Below, in pieces: positions 9,007 through 18,500 of a stretch of DNA of 64,000 bases (its first letter is position 1; each line of letters opens with the position of its first letter). A model generated the notes under the pieces. It was not told the origin of the DNA, did not search any database, and saw nothing but the letters and a program-made list of their open reading frames with translations. This stretch comes from Lutimonas vermicola (GTDB taxonomy: Bacteria; Bacteroidota; Bacteroidia; Flavobacteriales; Flavobacteriaceae). The stretch lies in NCBI RefSeq assembly GCF_038433205.1, contig NZ_JBCDNA010000001.1, positions 930,001 through 994,000 on the forward strand, in the 5' to 3' direction. The position numbers and the translations under genes are program-made.

Positions 9007-9609
9007 TTAGTTGGTTTCGATCCAGTTGACGATCGAAGGGTCTGTAGGCAGGGTTTTGGGTTCAACAACCATCTCAAGTTCACCCTGCTCATTGATTAAA
9101 TATTTTTGAAAATTCCAGGCTACTTCAGAATCCTGAAGGCCGTTCTTCTCTTTTTCGGTTAAAAAGTGGTATACCTCATGCATATCCCCTCCTTTCACAG
9201 AGATCTTTGACATCATCGGAAAAGTAACTCCGTAATTCTCCTTGCAAAAAGAAGCAATTTGCGCATCTGATCCAGGTTCCTGACCGCCAAAGTTATTGGC
9301 AGGAAATCCAACAATCACAAAATTTTTGTCCTTATAAGTGTCATATAATTTCTGCAAATGCTCATATTGAGGCGTTAATCCACATTCAGAAGCGGTATTG
9401 ACCACCATGACCTTTTTCCCTTTCAGGTTTGAAAAATCAAACGGATCTCCGTACAAATCGGTCACCTCAAATTGGTATATATTTTCTACTGCCTGATCTT
9501 TAGTTTCTTCCATTGTAGCTTTTGTTTGAGCAACGTCTGATTTCTCATTTTTGCAACTTGCCATCAACACCACTAAAAGAAATATCGACAAAATGATTTG
9601 CTTCATCAT
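9007..9609 (-). CDS. Glutathione peroxidase family lipoprotein
   Basis: A thiol peroxidase of the GPx family, 200 residues, with a lipoprotein signal (lipobox LMASC, Cys19), so it is membrane-anchored and periplasmic. The catalytic Cys76 sits in 'NTASECGLTPQY', followed by 'GFPANNFGGQEPG' and 'VAWNFQKYL' carrying the conserved Trp and Asn. In many relatives the FPANN position reads FPCNQ; here that residue is Ala. It overlaps the upstream ccsBA gene by one base, so the two are translated together. The pairing suggests protection of periplasmic or membrane components where cytochrome c is assembled. Confidence 0.9.
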   Translation of the reverse strand: MMKQIILSIFLLVVLMASCKNEKSDVAQTKATMEETKDQAVENIYQFEVTDLYGDPFDFSNLKGKKVMVVNTASECGLTPQYEHLQKLYDTYKDKNFVIVGFPANNFGGQEPGSDAQIASFCKENYGVTFPMMSKISVKGGDMHEVYHFLTEKEKNGLQDSEVAWNFQKYLINEQGELEMVVEPKTLPTDPSIVNWIETN

Positions 9610-12600
9610 TATTTTTTATTTTTCTTTTTGTAAAATTTCTTAAACTTAAAGTAAGCCAATATACTCAAAATTACTGATACACCCAACCATCCCCAAATCT
9701 GGTTCGGGACAGCTGCTGATTCTCCTGCTGCATACGAATGCAAACCTGAAAGCAAATGGTTAACCCCCAAATAAGTCATCAGGATCGAAGCGAAGGCAAA
9801 AACGGACATCAGGTTAAAAGTGTATTTGCTTTTTAAACCCGGGATAAGTCTCATGTGTAACACAAATGAATAAATAATGATACTGATCAGGGCCCATGTT
9901 TCTTTCGGGTCCCATCCCCAATATCTTCCCCAGCTCTCATTGGCCCAGATACCGCCCAGAAAATTACCAATGGTCAACATGATCAAACCAATGGTCAAAG
10001 ACATTTCATTGATGGTAGTGATCTCGTTGATCGCCAGGTTCATTTTCTTTTTATTCTTTTTATTGGTAAAAATATAAAGGATAAGCGATAACATACCAAG
10101 TACCATTCCAATGGTAAACGGCCCGTAACTTGCCACGATGATCGCTACGTGCACCATCAGCCAGTAAGAATCAAGAACCGGCACCAGGTTTCCTATAGAA
10201 GGATCCATCCAATTCCAATGTGCAACCATAAGCAGCATTGAGGTTACAAAAGTAGTTGCTGCCAAAGTAAGAGGAGATCTTTTTCCAAAAATAATACCGA
10301 ACAGCATGGTGGCCCAAGATACATAGATCATGGATTCATAGCCATTGCTCCAGGGAGCATGCCCAGAAATATACCACCTGATACCCAAACCAACGGTATG
10401 GTAGGCAAACAGTAAAAGGATGATCCCCATACAAATCTTGATCAGGGTACGTATGAGCTTCTTATCGTTGAAAATATTGATGATCACCACTATAAACATC
10501 AGTAAACTGGCAAACATATAATAGGTAAACAACGATTTAAAAATATCGTATTCGTTATAGAATAATTCCAGTTCTACTTTTCGTTCAGACGGTACAACTT
10601 CGGCGCCGTATTTTCTCTGGAATTTGTGCATGCTTTCCAAATATTCCTCTGCTGTCGAATAATCCGTTGATTGTGCAGCCGCTACAACTTCACGACTGTA
10701 TAAAGGAAGTATATTACTCACATATAAGGAATCCTCACCTTTAAAACCAGCATTCCTTACTTCAACAAAGGAGAACCATTTGTTGTTTTTGTCTTCAGGT
10801 AGCGGAAAAAATTTAAATATAGTACCTCCCAGGGCCCCAAACAGTAAGTTGGCGCGTCCGTCTATATTTAAGACACTCTCTTCGTATTTATCCTTGATCT
10901 TTTTCTTATGTGCCTTGGCTACCTCGTCGGTAAGCTTATACTCTCCTTTTTCGCTAAACAGGTCAGAGAATCGGGCGTATTTTTGATCATGTGGAATTCC
11001 AATCAGGTCACGTACCTTGGTATTTTCTCTTTTAATATATATAAAAGGCACAAAATACCAGGCTCTTGGGTTGGTCAGCATAGACACCACTACCTGGTTC
11101 GCATCCATATCTTTATAAGAATCCTTTTTACTCACTTTCCGCAACAGTTCTGAAGCAAAGGTGTTCACAGGTTTCATTCTCCCACCTGCATCCTGAATCA
11201 CCAGCTTTCCAAATTCTCTGGCATGTGACTTGCTAGCCGTTTGCGCTGCTATAACAGAATCTATCGTTTTATATTGTTGATCGTGCGAAGCATGAGATGC
11301 ATGATCAGATTGCCCGTATGACAATCCGGTAACAAGCAGTAAAACGGAGACCAAATTGGCTTTCTTTTTCTTTACTTTATTCAAATTTTTTCTAAGAAAC
11401 GCAAATCTTGTGTTCTTATCAAAAACGATCCAGATCAGTCCAAAGAACAAAAGGAAATAACCCAGGTAAGAGGTCCAGGTTCCGACCTGGTCGTAATTAA
11501 CCGATAAAAAGGTCTGTTCTATTTCTCCCTGATCGTTATAGCTCGATTGGAAAAACCGGTAGCCCTTATGGTCAAGAACATGGTTCATAAAGATTCTAAA
11601 ATCAAATTCCTCTTCCCCGTCAATTACTGTAATCTCGCTTGCATATGATTTGGGGCTCATGGATCCGGGATAGCGTTCCAATTGAAAATCCCTCAATTTT
11701 ATTGAAAATGGTAACTGAAATTGTTTTGAACCATATTTGAGCCTAAAATTCAATCCATCTTGAGAAAACACTTTCGGGGCCGAAATCTGTAAGGCACCTC
11801 CAAACAATTGAATGTTTTGCTTTGTGTTTTTCGTAACTACCTCTACTTCAAGCATATCCCTGGGGTGTTCATCTTTATTTCCTGAAACTAATGTCATTTT
11901 TCCCTTAACAGGAGGCTCGGGAATAACAAACTGGTTTCCGCTTAACTGATAAAGAGACCTCAGGTTAAAGACCTGTACCGAATCCTTGACCACTTTCCCC
12001 TGGGTCTGGCTTGCCATGATCATATATTCGCCTTCATTCGGGGTTTGAATCCTTAAGGTGTCATTTTCTGTAAAAATATTCGTTGCGCCTTCTGTTGGGT
12101 TCTCAAACGAGAACAAGGCATTGTGCATGTTTATGGTCTGTCCGGCTTTGATATAATGTTCGTGCCTTCCTCCCCCGCCAGACTCAACAATTTTTAAATA
12201 GTTTTCACCCTCTTCATTGGGCTGAAACTCTTCATAGGCATTCGGGATATAATTGACATAATTGATCTCAATCGGGTCTCCCTTAAAATCAGTCTTGATA
12301 GAAAAATCATTACCACCTCTTAACCAGTTCAGGAATTTTGAGGTATTGTACATAAAATTACTGCTGTTGCCATAGGTAGAAGCAAATAGATAATGTTTGT
12401 ATATAGGCTTCTTTTGTTCATTGCCATCGTCTATATGCATATCTACAAAGGTCTTCTCAGACAGCATCTTATTGGTGGTTTCACCCTCGTAAATGGGCAT
12501 GACACCCTCATAACTTACGTACCGGGTTATGCCAGCACCAAGAATAATAACCACAAAGGCCAGGTGAAACATCAATACAGGCAATTTGCTCCGTTTTAAA

Positions 12601-12809
12601 AGATCGTACTTTTTGATGTTCCCTATAAAATTTACCATAAGCAGCAACATGACAAGTTCAAACCACCATGCATTGTATACAAGGGCTTTTGCGGTTTGGG
12701 TACCATAGTCATTCTCGATAAATGTGGAGATAGCCATAGCAGCTGCAAAAATCAAAAACAAGATACCTGTAAGGCGGGTGGAAAATAAAATCGTAGTAAT
12801 TTTTTTCAT
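9609..12809 (-). CDS. ccsBA: Fused cytochrome c synthase CcsBA (copy 1)
   Basis: A System II haem lyase of 1066 residues in which ResB/CcsB and ResC/CcsA are fused. It exports haem and attaches it to CXXCH cysteines of periplasmic cytochromes. The N-terminal part has TM segments and 'FIENDYGTQTAKALVYNAWW'. A large periplasmic domain follows, then the CcsA half with 'SGHAPWSNGYE' (about 815) and the WWD haem-handling motif 'WGRYWGWDPKETWALI' (about 955-970). A His/Ser-rich stretch 'SDHASHASHDQQ' lies mid-protein. It shows no upstream FNR-like dyad, unlike the copy at 26823-29999, so it may be the general-purpose enzyme. Confidence 0.93.
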   Translation of the reverse strand: MKKITTILFSTRLTGILFLIFAAAMAISTFIENDYGTQTAKALVYNAWWFELVMLLLMVNFIGNIKKYDLLKRSKLPVLMFHLAFVVIILGAGITRYVSYEGVMPIYEGETTNKMLSEKTFVDMHIDDGNEQKKPIYKHYLFASTYGNSSNFMYNTSKFLNWLRGGNDFSIKTDFKGDPIEINYVNYIPNAYEEFQPNEEGENYLKIVESGGGGRHEHYIKAGQTINMHNALFSFENPTEGATNIFTENDTLRIQTPNEGEYMIMASQTQGKVVKDSVQVFNLRSLYQLSGNQFVIPEPPVKGKMTLVSGNKDEHPRDMLEVEVVTKNTKQNIQLFGGALQISAPKVFSQDGLNFRLKYGSKQFQLPFSIKLRDFQLERYPGSMSPKSYASEITVIDGEEEFDFRIFMNHVLDHKGYRFFQSSYNDQGEIEQTFLSVNYDQVGTWTSYLGYFLLFFGLIWIVFDKNTRFAFLRKNLNKVKKKKANLVSVLLLVTGLSYGQSDHASHASHDQQYKTIDSVIAAQTASKSHAREFGKLVIQDAGGRMKPVNTFASELLRKVSKKDSYKDMDANQVVVSMLTNPRAWYFVPFIYIKRENTKVRDLIGIPHDQKYARFSDLFSEKGEYKLTDEVAKAHKKKIKDKYEESVLNIDGRANLLFGALGGTIFKFFPLPEDKNNKWFSFVEVRNAGFKGEDSLYVSNILPLYSREVVAAAQSTDYSTAEEYLESMHKFQRKYGAEVVPSERKVELELFYNEYDIFKSLFTYYMFASLLMFIVVIINIFNDKKLIRTLIKICMGIILLLFAYHTVGLGIRWYISGHAPWSNGYESMIYVSWATMLFGIIFGKRSPLTLAATTFVTSMLLMVAHWNWMDPSIGNLVPVLDSYWLMVHVAIIVASYGPFTIGMVLGMLSLILYIFTNKKNKKKMNLAINEITTINEMSLTIGLIMLTIGNFLGGIWANESWGRYWGWDPKETWALISIIIYSFVLHMRLIPGLKSKYTFNLMSVFAFASILMTYLGVNHLLSGLHSYAAGESAAVPNQIWGWLGVSVILSILAYFKFKKFYKKKNKK

Positions 12810-13016
12810 TTTAATTTTTGAGATAAAATTGGTCTGCGAAGATAATCAATTAAAATGTTTTATTACCAATTTGCCTTCTGTAGATACAGGCTCAAAATTC
12901 AGGGATAGACAAGTGCCAGATAAAAGGCCATACAGCTATTTTTTAGTCACATTTTTTTAAAAATTTAACCAGAGTTTTTTCTTTTATTTTAAGCTTTTTA
13001 GGAGCCAAATTACACC

Positions 13017-13059
13017 TGATATTTGTCATAGTCTAATAATGTAACTCAAGTTACCTTTG
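13017..13059 (+). promoter_or_regulatory. FNR/CRP-like dyad and -7 box for the giant cytochrome operon
   Basis: TGAT-ATTT-GTCA (13017-13028) lies with its centre 29.5 bp upstream of the -7 box TACCTTTG (13052-13059). The same geometry occurs at nine of the ten promoters of this group in the window. The expected transcript start is a few bases beyond 13060, giving a leader of about 20 nt. Confidence 0.65.
13041..13054. promoter_or_regulatory. Palindrome overlapping the -7 box
   Basis: GTAACT-CA-AGTTAC is a perfect dyad that runs into the TACCTTTG box. Its half-site GTAAC-N4-GTTAC resembles the second dyad upstream of the 42250 gene. Its position would suit a repressor. Confidence 0.4.
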
Positions 13060-13082
13060 TATAATATCTATAATTATACCAA

Positions 13083-15593
13083 ATGTTGTTGTCTCTAAAA
13101 AAAATACTGTCTTATACATTATTTTTTATATGTATGGTTCATTTGAATGCACAGTATACAACCGGTGACTTTAGTTCAACAAACTTGATAAGTGATGGAC
13201 TGAATGCACCAGGAAGAATGGCGATTGACTCTAATGATGACATTTATGTTATTGATGCGAGAAAAAAGAATATTGTTAAATATGATGTTCAAGGAAATTC
13301 TTTGGGTACAATTAACACTGAATTAGTACCATTATCTTTAGCTATTAATGATAAAGATCAATTATATGTAGGAGATCAAACAACAGGTGCGATCTACACA
13401 ATAGCTTCCAATGGATCCAAAGCAGAATTTCACACAGGATTAAGTTTTCCTGCTTCCATGGTATTTGGATTGGACAACATTCTCTATGTAATTGACAGCC
13501 AGCAAAAAAAGGTGGTTGGCCTGAATGTTTCCGGTGAGGTGGTCAATGAGTTTACTTATAGTACATTTACTTTTCCAACCGGAATTGCATTTGACAAACA
13601 AAACAATCACATCATTGTTTCTGAACACGGGGGTATTGGTGACGATGTTCAAACTTGTGGAGGAGGATCTATGTCCTGGGGAACCAAGGGCCCTTTAACG
13701 ACCATTTATATTTTTGACACTGAAGGAAATTTAATTAACGACTTTGGTTGTTTTGGTACAAAAAATGGCCTTTTTCATAGAATCCAGGGAATTACTGTTG
13801 GAGCCTGTGGCAATATATACGCAGTTGATCCCTATCTGGGACGTGTAAGTGTATTTGATGATAATGGAAATTATATCACCCAGTTTGGGCAGCAAGGTGG
13901 TAGCATGGGTGATTTTAATTTACCTATGGATATTGTTTTTACCTCCCATAACGAGGCAATTGTTTCTTCAATGAATAAAGGGAACTTAGATGTGTTTTCA
14001 ATCAGCAGTGTTTTACCAACAGCTACAATTACAAGTACCGATCAAACTATTTGCGCTAATTCTGAAGCAACCGTCACCATCAATCTTACCGGAAACGGGC
14101 CTTGGACATTCAACTATACTGTTGATGGAATAAATCCTGTTGAAATTTCAACAGATCAACCTGTTTATAATCTTTCCGTTTCTGATGCAGGACTTTATGA
14201 GGTATCATCACTTGTGGATAAGGATGGTATTGCAGGTACCTGTTTTACCGGAGCAACGAACATAAAGGTAGAAGAGCTCCCCACTGCGACATTTTTAGCA
14301 CCGGAAATATCAATATGCAGCCCTGTTGAAACAGGAGTCGATGTGCAATTTACAGGATTAGCACCTTGGACTTTTACCTACACTATCGACGGATTAAACC
14401 CTGTTGAAATTACGACATCCGAAAGTTTGTATTCGATTCCAGCAGAACAATCTGGAAGCTATGAAATCATATCGCTTACCGATGCAGGATGTTCCGGAAT
14501 CAATCTTACAGAAAACACTAATGTTACAGTAAATTCATTACCAACAGCAACAATTACCAATGAAGCGGATAATGTCTTAATTAACCCAGGGGAATTTGCA
14601 TACATTTCAATTGCATTTACCGGAACTGCACCTTACACCTTCACATACTCACATGGATCTGACATAGTTGAAGAGTTTACAATTACAACCAATGCAAATC
14701 CTTATATCTTACCAGTTTCTGAAAAGGGGGTATATGAAGTCTTAAACATTTCAGATCAAAATTGCTCGAATATGGATTGGCAAGGATATTTTGAGGTTTT
14801 ATATTATACTTTGCCCAATGCCACTATTGAAACTACATCGATTTGCGCAAATGAATCTGACGGAATTCAAATTTATTTTACAGGACCTCTTCCTTGGACC
14901 TTTACCTATACCATTGATGGTTTAAACCCTGCAGAAATAACCACTTCAAATAACCCTTATCTGCTAGCACCATCATCTGAAGGAGTCTACGAATTGGTAA
15001 GTTTTTATGATTCTGAAGGTACAATGGGAACTGTTTCAGGTTCGGCAACGGTGTATCCAATGGCAACAGCAGATTATTCTTATGAAGTCACAAATTATGA
15101 CGTGCACTTTATCAATAACTCTCTAAATGCAGACTCACATTATTGGGATTTTGGAGATGGTAATATTTCTACTGAAGAAAGCCCGACCCACACCTATGAT
15201 AGTTCTGGATATTATTCAGTGGTCTATACGGCGACTAATGATAAATGTGGAACTTCAGAGTTTACAGAAACGATCGAAGTAATAGGAAATGTTCTTTCCT
15301 TTGATGATAATTTTAAAGATAAATCCATTGCTTTTTATCCAAACCCTTCAAATGGTGCATTTACAATAAAAATAACTCCTCCAAATCCAATAGTCTCTGA
15401 TATTAGCATTGCCATCACGAGCGCACAAGGACAAACAATTTATACTGAAGTTTTTAATCCAATCTTTGCAGTTTCATACGAAGGCAGTATTTATAAAGAA
15501 ATACATTTAAATTATTTTACAAAAGGAATTTATATAGTTAATGTAGAGTCAAATAATTTTGCAGGGAATGCGAAACTTATATTAAAGGATTAG
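13083..15593 (+). CDS. Secreted NHL-repeat / PKD protein with type IX sorting signal
   Basis: A protein of 836 residues. A signal peptide (ending 'VHLNAQ') is followed by an NHL-type beta-propeller (about 25-310; repeats such as 'PGRMAIDSNDDIYVIDA' and 'FPTGIAFDKQNNHIIVSE'). Four Ig-like repeats follow (about 315-660; recurring 'PWTFTYTIDGLNP' or variants), then a PKD domain ('YWDFGDGNISTEESPTHTY', about 690). A Por secretion C-terminal domain ends the protein ('IAFYPNPSNGAFTI'). It should be exported through the T9SS and anchored or released at the surface. It sits 4 bp before the 26-haem protein and behind the same promoter, so it is a probable extracellular partner of that cytochrome. Substrate or enzymatic activity is not evident. 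Confidence 0.88.
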   Translation: MLLSLKKILSYTLFFICMVHLNAQYTTGDFSSTNLISDGLNAPGRMAIDSNDDIYVIDARKKNIVKYDVQGNSLGTINTELVPLSLAINDKDQLYVGDQTTGAIYTIASNGSKAEFHTGLSFPASMVFGLDNILYVIDSQQKKVVGLNVSGEVVNEFTYSTFTFPTGIAFDKQNNHIIVSEHGGIGDDVQTCGGGSMSWGTKGPLTTIYIFDTEGNLINDFGCFGTKNGLFHRIQGITVGACGNIYAVDPYLGRVSVFDDNGNYITQFGQQGGSMGDFNLPMDIVFTSHNEAIVSSMNKGNLDVFSISSVLPTATITSTDQTICANSEATVTINLTGNGPWTFNYTVDGINPVEISTDQPVYNLSVSDAGLYEVSSLVDKDGIAGTCFTGATNIKVEELPTATFLAPEISICSPVETGVDVQFTGLAPWTFTYTIDGLNPVEITTSESLYSIPAEQSGSYEIISLTDAGCSGINLTENTNVTVNSLPTATITNEADNVLINPGEFAYISIAFTGTAPYTFTYSHGSDIVEEFTITTNANPYILPVSEKGVYEVLNISDQNCSNMDWQGYFEVLYYTLPNATIETTSICANESDGIQIYFTGPLPWTFTYTIDGLNPAEITTSNNPYLLAPSSEGVYELVSFYDSEGTMGTVSGSATVYPMATADYSYEVTNYDVHFINNSLNADSHYWDFGDGNISTEESPTHTYDSSGYYSVVYTATNDKCGTSEFTETIEVIGNVLSFDDNFKDKSIAFYPNPSNGAFTIKITPPNPIVSDISIAITSAQGQTIYTEVFNPIFAVSYEGSIYKEIHLNYFTKGIYIVNVESNNFAGNAKLILKD

Positions 15594-15597
15594 CGAT

Positions 15598-18500
15598 ATG
15601 AAAAAAAGACAAAACAACATATTGAAATCTGTAATATTTTCTGTCATAGTCCTGATATTTCTATTTTCATTTCAAAGTTCCTATAGTCAGCAGACTATTC
15701 CGATCACAGATCCTGCGACCACTCAAGTAACAATTCCCGCTGGTGCTACCAACATTATTGTTGAAGTCTGGGGTGCTGGTGGTAGTGGTGGTGGATCAAG
15801 AAAAAATGCAGCCTCTGGTGGTGGTGGTGGTGGAGCTTATAGCAGATCCATAAATGGTTTTAGTCCGGGAACTTATGACGTCCAGATTGGACAAGGAGCA
15901 CCCGCTGCAGCAGCGAATGTTGACGGTACTGCAGGAGGAAATACCTGGTTTATAAATGCATCAACCGTATTTGCCGATGGTGGTGGTGGTGGTCTGTCTG
16001 ATGGTACTCCCGGCGCAGGAGGTAATTCTCCAATTGGAGATGATACTACTATTTCTGGAGGTAATGGAGTTGCCGGTTCTGGTTCTCAAGGTGGTGCTGG
16101 TGGAGATGGAGCAAATGGTGGTGCTGGTGGTGCCGGTGGAAATGCAACTTCCGGTTCGAATGGATCTCCCCCTGGTGGTGGTGGTGGTGGTGGTGCTGAC
16201 AGGAGTGCAACTGGTGGTGCCGGAGCAAATGGTCAAATGATCATTACCTATACTTTAGCTGCAACTTGTAACCTTTCAGATGCAGGCTTAACAAATATTC
16301 AATGTTATCATAACGGTACGCCTTCGATTCCTGGAGATGATACCTTCACTTTTGATTTAAACCCAACCGGAACCAATCTGGGCGCTACATATAATATTAC
16401 TGGAGATGTGACCCAATCGGGAATTTCATACGGTGTCACAAATTTCGGACCCTATCCAATTTCAGGAGGAAATCTAAACATCACCATAACAGATGTTGAT
16501 GATGGATCCTGTACGTTCGTTGAAATAGTTCCCGCTCCAGCCCCTTGTTCGACACCTCCTTGTAACATAACTGATCAAGGGTTAACAAATATTCAATGTA
16601 ATAATAACGGTACACCTGCGAATCCTGAAGATGACACCTTCACTTTTGATTTAAACCCAATCGGAACCGACTTGGGTGCCAGTTACACTATTGATGGTGG
16701 TGCATCTGGCAGCTACGGATCAGCGACTACATTCGGACCTTATAATATTTCAGATGGAGATCTAAGTATTACCATAACTGACATCTCCACAGAATGTTCT
16801 TTTGGACCCTTCCCAGTAAACGCTCCGGCGACTTGTTCTTCAGACTGTAACTTGGAAAGCTCTGGATTAACCGCTATTTTTTGTGATAACCTGACAACTT
16901 TAAGCGATGAAACTGATGATACTTTTTCTTTTAAATTAAACCCAACCGGATCCTATTTAGGGGCAACCTACAGTGTTAGTGGAGATGTAATACAATCTGG
17001 AATTCCCTATGGTACAGAAACAACTTTTTCAGGCTTTCTCATTTCAGCCGGTGACCTTAATATCACGATCACAGATGATGCAACAGGAACATGTCAATTA
17101 ATTGAAACAGTACCTGCTCCTAATCCGTGTTCCTTAAATCATTCTTCTTATAACTGTACTTCCTGCCATATTACACATAATGCTCCTGGATCAAATTTAA
17201 CCAATCGAGAATTTAATGCACTTCTATGTCAAAGCTGTCATGTTTCTGCTGGGGCAGCAAGTGCTATGCCTTTAGTAAATGCAAATAAGGCAACCCCAAA
17301 TGTGAGTGGAAATTCTCATTCATGGGATGTTCCTGCTGATAATCCAACTTATCAAACAGATCCACCGACCAATAATGAAATGGCAATCCGTCTTCCAGAT
17401 GGTAATATTGTATGCTCCACATGTCATAATCAGCATAATCAAGGAAATGCAGGCAATCCCTTTTTAAGAGTCGACAATACTGGGGATGCTATGTGTAAAG
17501 ATTGTCACATTCAGAGAGATGTACAACGTTTTCAGGATGGCGGAGACAAAGGTAGTCACCCGGTAGGCATAATTTATAGTGGTACAGGTAGTGTAAAAAC
17601 AACACCAACGGGCTCCATAAAAACTGTAGGAGGTAAAGTTGAATGTTCCAGTTGTCATGGTGTTCATGATGTTTTAGATAATGGTACGGCATCAGGGGGA
17701 CTTACTAACGATGGAAATTTATTGAGAACTACCAACGATGTTAACCTATGTTTGGATTGCCATAATTATATTGGACATTCTGGTTATGATTGTTTGGATT
17801 GTCACGAAGTACACAATACCGTCGATGGTACCATAGGAAGCAATATTATGATGATTAGAGATAACATTGACACTCCTGGGGGTAATAGACCGGTGGTATT
17901 TCTTAACAGATCAGGTCCTGATTCTTTTGTAAATACAACAGGTTCCCGAGACGGAATTTGCGTTGTTTGTCATGAAAGTTTAAGTCATGATAATTATAAT
18001 GATGATATTTTAGTAAACCATGACGATGCTTCCGATAAAGCGGGTCAAACATGTACTAGCTGTCATCTTCATAATGATGTAGTAACTAATAGTTTTACGC
18101 AACCAACTGGGCCACAATCTTGTGTAAGTTGCCACTCATCAGCGCAATCAGGTGGTAGAGGCGGTGTACCACAAATTGTAGGTGCTGGTGGTGAATTTGA
18201 TAATTCATTAATTTCCAGACACACCACTTCAACTGTTGGTACCGACCCACTTTCTCAAGAATGTGAAGCCTGTCATTATGAAGCTGCAGGAGATCACCCA
18301 ACATCGCAAATGATGTTAGAAGATTCTGAAAACCTCAATACAGTATGGTCTGGTACCGATACCGATGTATATTGTGTTGGTTGTCATGATGGATCATCCA
18401 ATTATCCGAGTTTATTCCCGGATTTGGATACAGATCCTAAATACAATAAATCCTCATATATTACTACACCACATGATACAGGTGATAACGGCTGCATGGC

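Noticed and set aside
15956..16240. Open frames on both strands across the Gly-rich coding region
   Set aside because: They are shifts of GGT-rich repeats (Val- and Thr-rich translations) within the real cytochrome gene.
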